NCBI RefSeq assembly: GCF_036182465.1 | Contig: NZ_CP108081.1 | Span: 2,604,001-2,668,000, forward strand | DNA: 64,000 nucleotides | DNA from: Streptomyces sp. NBC_00258 | Lineage (GTDB): Bacteria; Actinomycetota; Actinomycetes; Streptomycetales; Streptomycetaceae | Direction: 5' to 3' | In this document: positions 8,537 to 17,316 of the stretch, in pieces | Layout: the number at the start of each line of letters is the position of its first letter | How positions within the stretch are numbered: the first letter of the stretch is position 1 | Made by a program: the position numbers and the translations under genes | Notes under the pieces: generated by a model | What the model was told of the DNA's origin: nothing | The model's input: the letters and a program-made list of their open reading frames with translations, nothing else | The model's database searches: none

Positions 8537-9610
8537 TTATTCCGGGAGCTCGGCGCGAGGGTTGTCCCCCGCGAACGCCGCCTTCAGCACGGCGAGCGCA
8601 CCCTCGTGCGTGACCTCGCGCGGATTGGCGTACGCCTGCCCCGCGACCTGCTCGGCCGCAACCGCCAAATCGGCCTCGGCGAGACCCAGTTGAGCGAGGG
8701 AGCGAGGTGCACCGAGACGTCCGGACAGGGTCCGCAGAGCGAGCGGGGCGTCGTCGGTGGCGAGGGCGCGATCAAGGGCCCCCATCGCCTCGGGAACGGC
8801 CGGCGCGTTGTACGCGAGGGCGTACGGGAGGACGACCGTGTGCGTCTCGGCGTGCGGCAGGCCGAACGTGCCGCCCAGCACATGGCAGAGCTTGTGATGC
8901 AGGCCCATGGTCGTGGCACCCAGGCAGGAACCGCAGAGCCAGGCGCCGTAGAGGGCTCGGCTGCGGGCCTCCAGGTTCGAAGGGTCGGCAGCGATCTCCG
9001 GAAGTGCCGAGGCCATCGCCCGTACGCCCTCCTCGGCCATCAGGGAGACGAGGGGCGAGGTGTCGGGGGCGTACAGCGCCTCGACCGCGTGCGCGACGGC
9101 GTTGATTCCGCTCGTGACGGAGAGGGGCACGGGCATGGAGAGGGTGAGCTCGGGGTCGTACACCACGCTGCGCGGGAGGACCGACGGGTCACGCCCTGTG
9201 CGCTTCGCGCCGTGCTCGGTGAGGCCCCACACGGGGGTCATCTCGGAACCGGAGTACGTGGAGGGCACGGCGATCAGGGGCAGTCCCGTGCGCAGCGCGA
9301 TCGCCTTGCCCAGGCCGATCGACGAGCCGCCGCCCACGGCGACGCAACCGTCGGCGCCGGCCGCGCGAGCCACCTCGACGGCCCTGTCGGCGACCTCCAC
9401 CGGGACGTGCATCCGGGCTTCGGCGTGCAGTCCCGCGCACAGTTCGCCCAGCGAGTCGGCGACCGCCCGCGCGGTGTCCGCGCCACGCGCGCCCGACACC
9501 ACCAACACCCGCCGCAGACCGAGCCGTTGGACCTCCCCGGCCGTCGCGCTCACCGAGGCGCCGGGGCGGAGGACGACCCGCATCGGCTGCGCCTCGTACG
9601 AGAAGTTCAC
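8537..9610 (-). CDS. Maleylacetate reductase (iron-type alcohol dehydrogenase family)
   Basis: 357 residues from the GTG at 9610, which overlaps the dioxygenase stop by 4 nt; the longer open frame upstream is a shadow. It reduces maleylacetate with NAD(P)H to 3-oxoadipate, the last step of hydroxyquinol catabolism. Visible signatures are the nucleotide-binding AVGGGSSIGLGKAIAL near residue 92, the VPSTYSGSEMTPVWGLT loop, and the histidine-rich GLHHKLCHVLGGTFGLPHAETHTVVLP near 240-265. It is the last gene of the three-gene catabolic operon. Confidence 0.88.
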   Translation of the reverse strand: MNFSYEAQPMRVVLRPGASVSATAGEVQRLGLRRVLVVSGARGADTARAVADSLGELCAGLHAEARMHVPVEVADRAVEVARAAGADGCVAVGGGSSIGLGKAIALRTGLPLIAVPSTYSGSEMTPVWGLTEHGAKRTGRDPSVLPRSVVYDPELTLSMPVPLSVTSGINAVAHAVEALYAPDTSPLVSLMAEEGVRAMASALPEIAADPSNLEARSRALYGAWLCGSCLGATTMGLHHKLCHVLGGTFGLPHAETHTVVLPYALAYNAPAVPEAMGALDRALATDDAPLALRTLSGRLGAPRSLAQLGLAEADLAVAAEQVAGQAYANPREVTHEGALAVLKAAFAGDNPRAELPE

Positions 9611-10482
9611 GCTTTCGCCCCGCGAGTCAGTACGAGATCGAACCGGGCGTGCCGGAACGGGTTCGGGACGCCGAACTCCCGCGCCAGGGAAGGGTCGTCG
9701 GTCTCCGCGAAGTCCTCGACCAGACTGCTCTTCACCGCGAAGACCGCGTCCGAGTCGAGGTAGTCGCTGCCCGCCACGAAGATGTGCGTGGTGACGGGCG
9801 CGTGGCCCTCGGCGGTGGCGATGAAGTGGATGTGGGCGGGGCGGTAGGGATGCCGGCCGGTGGCGCGGAGCAGGTCGCCGACCGGACCGTCGGTGGGGAT
9901 GGGGTACGGGCTCGGTACACAGGTTCGGAACCAGAAGCGGCCCGCCGCGTCCGCCGTGAACAGACCTCGGCCGTTGCCCGGCGGCTGGAGGTCCGGTTGC
10001 TGCACGTCGTAGAAGCCGTCGGCGTCGGCCTGCCAGACGTCGAGGACCGCGCCGGGCAGCGGGGTGCCGTCCTGGGAGAGCACCCGGCCGCTGACCACAC
10101 ACGGTTCGCCGCTGCCCACCAGGTCGATGTCCGCGCCGAGTTCACGGACCGGGGACTCGGTCATGTGGAAGGGGCCGAGGACGGTCGACTCGGTGGCGCC
10201 GGGGCCGCGGTCGGCGTTCAGGGTCTCGACCAGCATCGACAGGCCGAGCACGTCCGACAGGAGAATGAACTCCTGCCGGGTGTCGGTGCACGTCTGTCCG
10301 GTCGCCGTCAGGAACCCGATCGCCCGCTCCCACTCCTCCTGGGTGAGCCGCGTCTCCCGCGCGAAGTCGTGAAGGTGCCGGACCAGACCGGTGAGCAACT
10401 CCCGCAACCGCGGATCGGTATCAGCGCCGAGACTCCCGACGGCCTCCTCGGTGACCGAGGTCCCATTGGCATCGATGGTCAT
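9607..10482 (-). CDS. Hydroxyquinol 1,2-dioxygenase (intradiol)
   Basis: 291 residues from the ATG at 10482, which has AGGAG 5 nt upstream; the open frame extends 30 codons further without a ribosome site. It cleaves 1,2,4-trihydroxybenzene between the two adjacent hydroxyls to maleylacetate. The non-haem Fe(III) ligands of the intradiol family are visible: Tyr in DGFYDVQ, then Tyr and two His in RHPYRPAHIHF. The N-terminal helical domain (residues about 15-100) carries the usual dimer and lipid-binding helices, and ESTVLGPFHM marks the junction to the catalytic beta-sandwich. It follows the monooxygenase after a 185-nt gap holding an intergenic repeat. Chlorocatechol dioxygenase is an alternative, but the maleylacetate reductase and hydroxylase neighbours favour hydroxyquinol. 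Confidence 0.87.
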   Translation of the reverse strand: MTIDANGTSVTEEAVGSLGADTDPRLRELLTGLVRHLHDFARETRLTQEEWERAIGFLTATGQTCTDTRQEFILLSDVLGLSMLVETLNADRGPGATESTVLGPFHMTESPVRELGADIDLVGSGEPCVVSGRVLSQDGTPLPGAVLDVWQADADGFYDVQQPDLQPPGNGRGLFTADAAGRFWFRTCVPSPYPIPTDGPVGDLLRATGRHPYRPAHIHFIATAEGHAPVTTHIFVAGSDYLDSDAVFAVKSSLVEDFAETDDPSLAREFGVPNPFRHARFDLVLTRGAKA

Positions 10483-10574
10483 GACGACTCCTGATCCGCT
10501 GTGTCCCGCTTCCCGACGATCACTGTCCCGTACAACCTGCCTCGCCTTGTGAGCGACGCAAACCATTCGCACTC

Positions 10575-10604
10575 AGGGGCGCGGGGAACTGCGCGCCCAG
10601 CCAC
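10575..10604 (+). repeat. Streptomyces short intergenic repeat, copy 1
   Basis: AGGGGCGCGGGG followed by AACTGCGCGCCCAGCC. Near-identical blocks occur at 21068 and 45189, and a longer variant at 50254, always outside genes. I recognise it as an element that recurs between genes of many Streptomyces genomes; I know of no assigned function. Confidence 0.7.
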
Positions 10605-10667
10605 GCACGACCCGTACGAACACGCCGGTCCGCAGCACCCCGCACCCCACCCGCACAACCCACAGAG

Positions 10668-12416
10668 CTACCCGTGACCGAGAATCCGCCGCACCGCATC
10701 CTCCAGCAACTCCTCCGCATTGCGGACAGCCGTCGCATACCGAAACGCCACATACCCGTCGGGGCGAACGAGCAGCACACCCGAGTCGGAGACCTCACTC
10801 AGCCGCGCCCAGTCACCGTACGGATCCTCGTACTGCTGCCCGGGCCCGATGACAGCGGTGGCGATATCGAGGCCGACGGCCTCGGCGGCCCGCACCCAGC
10901 AGTCCCCACCGATCCCGGTGAACAGCGTGAAGCGCCCCTGCCCCGCCGCGTCGAGCGTGGACAGGGTCCGGTTCCCGGCCGTGATCCACGCATGGGGCAG
11001 TTTGGCACCGGGCCGCGAGGAGGGCTGGTGGTGGAGCTCGGGGTCCCGCTCGAACCCGGGATCCTCCGTACCGTCGGGGACAACCGCGTCCGACACGTAC
11101 CGCTGATTGAGATCGACGCCGTGCGCGTTGAACTCGTACACCTTGAAGGCGATCGCCTCGCGGAGCCTGGCACGCTGCTTCTCGGCGGCCTCGGTGGCGT
11201 CCTTGCGGGCGGCGATGTTGGCCCACAGCTGCTCGGGGCTCTGCGGGGAGAGGCCGTCGAGCGCCTCGAAGATCGGCGCGGTCTCGCCGATGGACTTGTT
11301 GGCACGGGTGACGATCTGCCTGCCGACCGGAGCGCGCTCGGCGGTGTACGTGTCGAGGAGCTTCGGCGAGGCGGTGCCGTCGAGGACGAGCCTGAGCTTC
11401 CACGCCAGGTTGTACGCGTCCTGGACGGAGGTGTTGGAGCCGAGCCCGTTGGACGGCGGGTGGCGGTGCGTGGCGTCGCCCGCGCAGAAGACGCGGCCGT
11501 TCGAGTACGTCTCGGCGTACATCTCGTTGACCGTCCACGCCGAGGAGGACTTGATGGTCACGGGGATCTCGTCGTCGCCGACGAGTCTGCGGACGATGGA
11601 CTCCGCGTACTCGGTGGTGAGGTCGGGGGCGCCCGCGGTCACGTCGTAGCCCCAGACGATCATCCACTCGTTCCAGGGGCGGACGTTGCGCACGAGGCCC
11701 GCGCCGATGCCGCCGACGGTGGCGCCCGGGGCGAGCACCCAGTAGAGAGTGGACGGCCGGTGCGCGGTGTACTTGCTCAGGTCCGCGTCGAAGACGATGT
11801 TGATGCTGCCGGCCACGCCCATCTGGCCGCCCATGGGCAGGCCCGCGTCCTCGGCGACCTTCGAACGGCCCCCGTCGGCGCCGATCAGGTACTTGGCGCG
11901 GATGGTGTACTCGTCGCCGCGCAGCCGGTCCTCGACGGTGACCGTGACTCCGTCGGCGTCCTGGACGAAGGACTTGTAGACCGTGCTGAAGCGGAGGTGG
12001 GTGCCGCGGGCGACGGCTGCGTCGACGAGTACCGGCTCCATGAGGTGCTGGGGCATGTCGCACATACGGGTGGGGCTGGCGAGGTCGTGCGCGGCCTGTA
12101 CGAGGGGGTCGTTGCCCCAGGAGCGGACGCGGCCCAGTTCCTCGCCGGCCAGGCTGGTGCAGAAGGTGGTGTTGCCCATCAGGTGCTGGGGCGTGGCCCG
12201 CGCGACGACGTCCTGCTCGACACCGAGGTCGCGCAGGACCTCCATCGTGCGCTGGTTGGTGATGTGGGCGCGGGGTGTGTCGGCGAGGCTCGCGTAGCGG
12301 GTGACCACGATGTTGGGCACGCCGTAGGTGCTCAGGGCCAGGGCGGCCGAGGCGCCCGCGGGGCCGCTGCCCACGATGAGTACGTCGGTCTCGACTACGG
12401 GCTCGACGGTGTGCAC
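10668..12416 (-). CDS. FAD-dependent aromatic monooxygenase (PheA/TfdB family), probable resorcinol hydroxylase
   Basis: 582 residues. The Rossmann FAD motif is VLIVGSGPAGASAALAL near residue 15, the NADPH/FAD DG motif is LIGADGGRSKVAE near 160, and the GD motif is FCAGDATHRHPPSNGLGSNTSVQDAYNLAWKL near 300. A C-terminal thioredoxin-like domain follows, as in phenol hydroxylases. The GTG at 12416 is preferred over the one at 12422 because GGAG lies 7 nt before it. Its partners (hydroxyquinol dioxygenase and maleylacetate reductase) imply that it makes hydroxyquinol, most simply by ortho-hydroxylating resorcinol; other phenols are possible. The divergent gene is a GAF-AAA-Fis regulator. Confidence 0.82.
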   Translation of the reverse strand: MHTVEPVVETDVLIVGSGPAGASAALALSTYGVPNIVVTRYASLADTPRAHITNQRTMEVLRDLGVEQDVVARATPQHLMGNTTFCTSLAGEELGRVRSWGNDPLVQAAHDLASPTRMCDMPQHLMEPVLVDAAVARGTHLRFSTVYKSFVQDADGVTVTVEDRLRGDEYTIRAKYLIGADGGRSKVAEDAGLPMGGQMGVAGSINIVFDADLSKYTAHRPSTLYWVLAPGATVGGIGAGLVRNVRPWNEWMIVWGYDVTAGAPDLTTEYAESIVRRLVGDDEIPVTIKSSSAWTVNEMYAETYSNGRVFCAGDATHRHPPSNGLGSNTSVQDAYNLAWKLRLVLDGTASPKLLDTYTAERAPVGRQIVTRANKSIGETAPIFEALDGLSPQSPEQLWANIAARKDATEAAEKQRARLREAIAFKVYEFNAHGVDLNQRYVSDAVVPDGTEDPGFERDPELHHQPSSRPGAKLPHAWITAGNRTLSTLDAAGQGRFTLFTGIGGDCWVRAAEAVGLDIATAVIGPGQQYEDPYGDWARLSEVSDSGVLLVRPDGYVAFRYATAVRNAEELLEDAVRRILGHG

Positions 12417-12483
12417 GGGCACGCTCCAGAGGATGAGAACAGCACCAACCGTTCATGATCATGGTGCGGTGCGCGGGAGCGCG

Positions 12484-12504
12484 GGTGTCTCATTACGAGA
12501 CACC
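12484..12504. promoter_or_regulatory. Inverted repeat operator between monooxygenase and activator genes
   Basis: A perfect palindrome GGTGTCTC-N5-GAGACACC (8-bp arms, ATTAC spacer) sits centrally in the 184-nt divergent gap. A direct repeat CCGGTGCGGG (12503-12512 and 12524-12533, 21 bp apart, two helical turns) lies beside it. Fis-type activators bind such dyads, so this is the likely site for the adjacent regulator controlling both directions. No promoter was assigned with confidence. Confidence 0.6.
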
Positions 12505-12600
12505 GGTGCGGGTTTGCGCGACTCCGGTGCGGGCGGCGGAGCACGGCGAGTGCGCCCCTTTGTTACCTCTTCAACCATGCCCGGTACGGTGGGAGGCGCC

Positions 12601-14433
12601 GTGACCACCACCGAAGAGTCCCCCGCCCGTCCCGCTCTCACGCCGCTGCGCCAGGCCCGAGAGCGGTTCCTGACGGGACGCCCGCTGCCCGACGGAGTGC
12701 CGGAGGAGATCGTCGCCGCCTGGCGGCGTGCCCGCTTCTTCGGCGTACGGCACGACTTGACGGAACCCACCGAGCCTCTGCCTCCCGCCCGGTCCGCCCT
12801 GCTGACCGCCGCGCGGCCCGTGCTCGAACGGCTCGCCCCCGCCCTCGCCTCCGGGCAGTCGGCCCTCGTGCTCACCGACGAGCGGCTGCGCGTGCTCTGG
12901 GCGGCCGGGAGCGGGCCCGGCGACGAGAAGTGCCACGACCTGTCCGAGCAGGAGGTCGGGCACAACAGCGCGGCTCTCGCCCTGCGCACCCGGCGTCGCT
13001 CGGAGGTGCACGGCCCCGAGCACTTCCTCGACCTGTGGCAGGACGTGTCCGCCGTCAGCGTGCCGGTGCTGGCCCCGGAGAACGGCCAGATCCTGGGCAC
13101 CGTGACCGTCGCGTCCGGCCTGTGCACGGGGTGTACGCCGCATCCGGGCGCCGCCCTCGCGGAGGCCACTGCGGCGGCCGTCGAGGCGGAGCTGCTGGCC
13201 CGGTCCCGTACGACGGAACGAGTGCTGCTCGACGCCTTCCAGCGGGCCGCCGCACGGCCGGGGGCGGCGGTCGTGGCGCTCGACGGCAAGAACCGGCTGC
13301 TGAGCGACGCGGCGGCGGGAATGCTGTCGCCGGGCGCGGTGGCGGTGCTGGAGCGGACCGCGGCGGCGAACGGCTCGGGACGGGACGACACCGCCCCCTC
13401 CGAGACGTACGACCCCTCAGAGCCGGCCGGCCCTTCTGCGCCGCACGACACCTCCGAGCCGCACGACTCGGCGCGGAACAGGAACGGTTCCGTCGCCTAC
13501 GACCTCGAACTCCCCGACGGCACGGGCACGGCGCATGTCACCCCCGTGCGCCACGGGGGCGCGGTCATCGGTGTGGTCGCCGTGGTCCAGCCGCCCGCCG
13601 ACGAGGCGGTGCGACCTCACGCCCAGCACCCTCGTGTCGCGCTCACGGGGCGCTCGGTGCCATGGCGCCACGCGACGGCGAAGGCCGCCGAACTCGCCCG
13701 TTCCCGGGAGCCCCTCCTCCTGACCGGGGAACGCGGCACCGGAAAGACCGCCCTGGCAAGGGAGTTGCTGACAGCGCGCGGGGATCTGGATCCGCTGGTC
13801 GTGGACGCGGCGGAGGGTCCGGCCGACGAACCGGACATCTGGGCAACGACTCTGGCGAGCGACCGCGCTCTTCTCCTCCGCCATGCCGAGCGCCTCGCCC
13901 AGGCCGACGTCGCCGCCCTCAACTCCCTGCTCGACGAACGCCCGGACGCGCCGCTGCTCCTCACGTACACGCCCGGCACTCCCCCGGGCCCCTGCCTCCA
14001 GCGGCTGCTCGACACCCTGGCCGCCCGCTCGGTGACCCTCCCGGCGCTGCGCGAACGCCCGGACGACATCAGGGAGTTGCTCCCGGAACTGGCGCCGAGG
14101 CCCGCACCGGGACGGCCTCCGCTCACCTGGACACTGGACGCGCTGCGGGCCCTGGAACGCCATCCGTGGCCCGGGAACATCACGGAACTCGCCCATCTCG
14201 TCAGGGCGTTGGCCGAGCACCGCCAGGTGCCGGGCCCGGTGCGACGCACCGAACTCCCGGACCCCGTCCGGGAGGGCCCCGCGACCCGGCAGCTGAGCCC
14301 GATGGAACTCGCCGAGCGCACCGCCATCCTGGAGTCGCTGCGCCGCCACGGCGGCAACAAGGCACGCGCCGCCGCGGCGCTGGGCATCGCCCGCGCGACC
14401 CTGTACCGAAAGCTGCGGGGCTACTCCCTGTGA
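12601..14433 (+). CDS. GAF-AAA-Fis transcriptional regulator (AcoR-like, lacking the sigma-54 loop)
   Basis: 610 residues from the GTG at 12601, preceded by GGGAGG; an ATG at 12577 would add eight residues. The N-terminal half is GAF-like (CHDLSEQEVGHNSAALALRTRR ... VPVLAPENGQILGTVTVAS), as in AcoR-type activators. A degenerate AAA domain follows (residues about 345-530) with Walker A GERGTGKT. The GAFTGA loop that touches sigma-54 is not present, in line with Streptomyces lacking sigma-54. The C-terminus is a Fis-type helix-turn-helix (ILESLRRHGGNKARAAAALGIARATLYRKL). A Ser/Pro/Asp-rich linker lies near 260-295. It is divergent from the resorcinol-type operon, so it probably activates it in response to the aromatic substrate or a product. 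Confidence 0.82.
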   Translation: MTTTEESPARPALTPLRQARERFLTGRPLPDGVPEEIVAAWRRARFFGVRHDLTEPTEPLPPARSALLTAARPVLERLAPALASGQSALVLTDERLRVLWAAGSGPGDEKCHDLSEQEVGHNSAALALRTRRRSEVHGPEHFLDLWQDVSAVSVPVLAPENGQILGTVTVASGLCTGCTPHPGAALAEATAAAVEAELLARSRTTERVLLDAFQRAAARPGAAVVALDGKNRLLSDAAAGMLSPGAVAVLERTAAANGSGRDDTAPSETYDPSEPAGPSAPHDTSEPHDSARNRNGSVAYDLELPDGTGTAHVTPVRHGGAVIGVVAVVQPPADEAVRPHAQHPRVALTGRSVPWRHATAKAAELARSREPLLLTGERGTGKTALARELLTARGDLDPLVVDAAEGPADEPDIWATTLASDRALLLRHAERLAQADVAALNSLLDERPDAPLLLTYTPGTPPGPCLQRLLDTLAARSVTLPALRERPDDIRELLPELAPRPAPGRPPLTWTLDALRALERHPWPGNITELAHLVRALAEHRQVPGPVRRTELPDPVREGPATRQLSPMELAERTAILESLRRHGGNKARAAAALGIARATLYRKLRGYSL

Positions 14434-14488
14434 CAGCCGAATTCCGCCCCCTCCCCGTCCGCCGCTCCCCCTGCTAGCCTCCGGCCCG

Positions 14489-14504
14489 GGAACCGGTTGC
14501 CACG
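14489..14504. promoter_or_regulatory. LacI-type operator, copy 1 (before the lacI gene)
   Basis: GGAACCGGTTGCCACG lies 81 nt before the LacI-family start, just downstream of a possible -10 TAGCCT (14475-14480). The same GRMAACCGGTTGCCA core recurs at 19104 and 20970, and a perfect ACAACCGGTTGT at 19285. This position implies autoregulation. Confidence 0.6.
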
Positions 14505-14584
14505 AGCGTTGCCGCACTTCCCGGGGGTGGGGCGCACCCGGACGGCGGACGAGTCGCTTCCGGGGCGGAGAAGAGGGGCGGGTC

Positions 14585-15655
14585 ATGACCAGGAAGACCA
14601 CCGGCGACGTCGCGGGCCGACGCACCATCCGGGACGTGGCGGCGCGAGCCGGCGTATCGGCGTCCACGGTGTCGCGCGTTCTCGGCGGCGACTACCCGGT
14701 CAGCACATCGACCCGTACCCGCGTGATGCGGGCGGTCCGCGACCTCGACTACGTGGCCGACGCCCGCGCCAAGGCCATCGCCGGGGCAGGCACTCCCACG
14801 CTCGCGTTCGTCCTCGACGACATCACGGGTCCGTCCTTCGCCCACATGGCACACGGTGTGGAACGTGAGGCGACCCGGCTCGGGCATCTGTCCCTCGTGT
14901 GCAGCACGGACGGCGACTCCGAACGCCAGCTGGAGTTCATCGAGATGATGCGCGCCCAGCGTGCCGCCGCGGTGATCCTGGTCGGCGGCACCGCGGACAC
15001 CGCCGAGTACCGCGAACGCATGGCCCGTATCGCCGACTCCCTGGCCTCCGCGGGCTCCCGCCTGGTCCTCTGCGGCCGCCCGCCCCTGGACCCGGGCACC
15101 CCGGTGACCGTCATCGAATACGACAACGAGAGCGGAGCGTACGCACTCTGCGCCCACCTCCTCGCCCAGGGCCACCGCCGCGTCCTCTTCCTGGGCGGCA
15201 ACCCGTCCAACACCACGGCCCAGGGCCGTGAACAGGGCTACCTCGCGGCCCACCGGGCCCGCGGCGTCACCGCGGACCCGGCCCTCCGCCTCTTCGGCGA
15301 CTTCACCCGCGACTCGGGCCACCGCCTCGCCCGCCAGGCCCTCGCCCAGGGCCTCGACTTCACCGCGGTCATGGCCTCCACCGACATGGTCGCCTCGGGC
15401 GCGCTGACCGCCCTCCACGAGGCAGGCCTCTCCGTCCCGGAGGACGTCTCCCTGGTCGGATACGACGACATCCCCTTCGCCCGGGACCTCAACCCGCCGC
15501 TGACCACGGTCCACGTCCCCTACGAGGACCTGGGCCGGCTCGCGGTCCGCACGGCCCTGACCCGCACCCCCGACGCCCCCGACGAGCACCTGCTCCTGGG
15601 CACCCACGTGGTCGTACGGGCCTCGGTGGCGCCCCCGCCGGACACACGTCGGTGA
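14585..15655 (+). CDS. LacI-family transcriptional repressor
   Basis: 356 residues. The N-terminal helix-turn-helix and hinge helix read TIRDVAARAGVSASTVSRVLGGDYPVSTSTRTRV (residues 14-48). The periplasmic-binding-like effector domain begins at LAFVLDDITGPSFAHM and ends with the usual SLVGYDDIPFARDLNPPLTTVHVPYEDLG. The adjacent AACCGGTT operator and its copies before the GH28-like and GH43 genes make it the probable regulator of this polysaccharide locus. The effector is likely an oligosaccharide or its monomer, but cannot be named. It is convergent with the lyase gene. Confidence 0.88.
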   Translation: MTRKTTGDVAGRRTIRDVAARAGVSASTVSRVLGGDYPVSTSTRTRVMRAVRDLDYVADARAKAIAGAGTPTLAFVLDDITGPSFAHMAHGVEREATRLGHLSLVCSTDGDSERQLEFIEMMRAQRAAAVILVGGTADTAEYRERMARIADSLASAGSRLVLCGRPPLDPGTPVTVIEYDNESGAYALCAHLLAQGHRRVLFLGGNPSNTTAQGREQGYLAAHRARGVTADPALRLFGDFTRDSGHRLARQALAQGLDFTAVMASTDMVASGALTALHEAGLSVPEDVSLVGYDDIPFARDLNPPLTTVHVPYEDLGRLAVRTALTRTPDAPDEHLLLGTHVVVRASVAPPPDTRR

Positions 15656-15696
15656 CCGGCGGCCGGCACCCGGCAGGCATTGGCGCCCTCCCCCAA

Positions 15697-15713
15697 GTGC
15701 CGGAAGGCGGCAC
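15697..15713. terminator. Candidate bidirectional terminator hairpin
   Basis: GTGCCG-N5-CGGCAC lies immediately after the stop of the lyase gene and 41 nt after the LacI stop, between the two convergent genes. Partial outer pairing (CAAGT/ACTTG) lengthens the stem. It is short and has no U-run, which is common in Streptomyces. Confidence 0.4.
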
Positions 15714-16961
15714 CTACTTGGCGTACATCAGTGTCCCGAAGCCGAGCTGGTCGAAGCCCCCGCTGTTGGCGCCGTAGTCACCCCCACCGCCCTCGGGCCG
15801 CACGCTCTCGGCCATGGCGGTGATGTACGGGACGGACAGCCCGCGCCGGCGGGCGTAGTGGTAGTGGAGGATGTCCCACACCGGCCTGACCTGCCCCCGG
15901 CCCGAGGCGGAGATCACGGTGTGCGACTGCTGGGCACAGTTCTGGCCGGTGCCCCAGGTGTACGTCGTGAAGGGCACGTCCTGTCCGAGGTTGTACTTGG
16001 CGACGTACTGGGCGGCCTTCATGAACCGGTTGTCGCCGTACCCGTACAGGTCGTCGCCCTGGGACCAGGCCATCTCGCAGAAGGCGCCCATCTGGCCCAT
16101 GCCCATCATGGTGTGGCCCTGGTCGCGCCCGCTCTCCTGCCACTGGGCGAGGCCCTGCGAGTCGTACACGAACGGGACTGCGTGGGTGAGGGAGCCGTTG
16201 CCGGCGCCGTTCTTGAAGTAGTTGACGGCCTGGTCGTACTTGGCGGCGTCGTCGCAGAGGATGCCGATGGCCAGGACCGAGTTCATGTTGCAGAGGTCCC
16301 AGTTGGCCCAGTAGTTGGTGATGCAGGCGTCGTTGTGGTTGTTGAGGAACTGGTTGTTGAGCGGGTAGAAGACGTCGAGCATCATCGTCCTGAACCGGTC
16401 GAGGTCGAATCCGCTGTAGCCGCGCATGAGTTCGGCGGCGTTCGCGAACTGGTAGCCGTAGATCCCGGCGGCCAGGAAGCGGTCGGCGTTGCCGGTGACC
16501 GTGGTGAGCGTGGCCGACCAGGCGTTGAGGATGTCGCGGGCCCTGTCGCCGTGGGCCGTGGTGCCGGCGATCTTCCAGCGCAGGGCGTTCTGGTAGGCGG
16601 CGTGGATGTCGTTGTAGAGGATGCCGTAGTTCTCGCCGGTGCCGCCGCGGACAATCGTGGCCTGCGGACGCGCCGTCCAGGTGCCTGCGGAGTGGGAGTT
16701 GGCGGTCAGCCGGTTCCAGCCGGACAGCCAGGGGTCGTTCCCCGCGGCCACCCGTACCTTGGCCCGGTTGAGTTCGCCGTACGCGTGCAGCATGCCCGGG
16801 TGGGTGAAGGTGGCCGGGGCCGCCGCTGCCGTACTGCCGGTGAGGGCCGCGGCGGAGGCGCCGACGGCCAGGGCGGCGGTGAGACCACCGGCGGTCCTCA
16901 GCAGACCGCGGCGGCTCAACTCCGTGCTGGGGAGGTGCTGGTGGGGGGATGTGCGGCTCAT
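15714..16961 (-). CDS. Tat-secreted alginate-lyase-fold enzyme (PL38-like)
   Basis: 415 residues from the ATG at 16961 (GGAG 9 nt upstream; the open frame begins slightly earlier with a TTG). The N-terminus STELSRRGLLRTAGGLTAALAVGASAAALTG is a twin-arginine signal. The mature part is the alpha-helical alginate_lyase-type toroid: HPGMLHAYGELNRAKVRVAAGNDPW, ITNYWANWDLCNMNSVLAIGILCDD, and RDQGHTMMGMGQMGAFCEMAW, with candidate catalytic Asn/His/Tyr in the NYWANWDLCN and GRDQGHTM stretches. Members act on uronic acid polymers such as glucuronan or alginate. It is the last gene on this strand beside the GH28-like and GH43 genes. A uronate-releasing role would fit the glucarate operon nearby, but substrate is inferred only. 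Confidence 0.75.
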   Translation of the reverse strand: MSRTSPHQHLPSTELSRRGLLRTAGGLTAALAVGASAAALTGSTAAAAPATFTHPGMLHAYGELNRAKVRVAAGNDPWLSGWNRLTANSHSAGTWTARPQATIVRGGTGENYGILYNDIHAAYQNALRWKIAGTTAHGDRARDILNAWSATLTTVTGNADRFLAAGIYGYQFANAAELMRGYSGFDLDRFRTMMLDVFYPLNNQFLNNHNDACITNYWANWDLCNMNSVLAIGILCDDAAKYDQAVNYFKNGAGNGSLTHAVPFVYDSQGLAQWQESGRDQGHTMMGMGQMGAFCEMAWSQGDDLYGYGDNRFMKAAQYVAKYNLGQDVPFTTYTWGTGQNCAQQSHTVISASGRGQVRPVWDILHYHYARRRGLSVPYITAMAESVRPEGGGGDYGANSGGFDQLGFGTLMYAK

Positions 16962-17316
16962 TCTGTGCATCTCCAATCCTGTGAAGGATCAGCGGCCGGG
17001 GGCAGCACGGCAACGCACCCGCACTGACCGGGACCGCTTGGGTGGGGGCAGTCGTCGCCGAAGCCGGGGATCTCTCCATCGGCGAGGGGGGTTCGGGCGA
17101 CGCCGTCATCGGGGAAACGGCCGCGCTGGAGGCAGTCCGGGTGCGCGTCGGTCGCGGCACAGCGGGGAGGCCGACGGTCGCCGCCACCCACCCCGAGTTG
17201 CTGCCGCTTGCCTCCTGCGGGTTGGTGGCGGAGACCGTGCTGTAGTACGTACGGCTCGCCCGTACTGCTCGGTTCGCACAGAAAGCGTTTTCGATCCCGC
17301 CACGACCGACCCCCTC
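16962..17316. other. 355-nt intergenic region before the PL38-like gene
   Basis: No convincing ORF was found. It holds the leader and presumably the promoter of the lyase gene, and a LacI-like near-palindrome GAAAGCGTTTTC at 17281-17292. No AACCGGTT site is present here, so the lyase gene may be controlled by a different repressor from its neighbours. Confidence 0.5.
17279..17293. promoter_or_regulatory. LacI-like near-palindrome GAAAGCGTTTTC
   Basis: CAGAAAGCGTTTTCG, a GAAARCGYTTTC-type dyad with a central CG as in many LacI-family operators. It shares CAGAAAGCG with the reverse strand of the element at 2811 before the galactanase gene. It lies nearly 320 nt from the lyase start but only 25 nt past the GH28-like stop. 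Confidence 0.35.
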
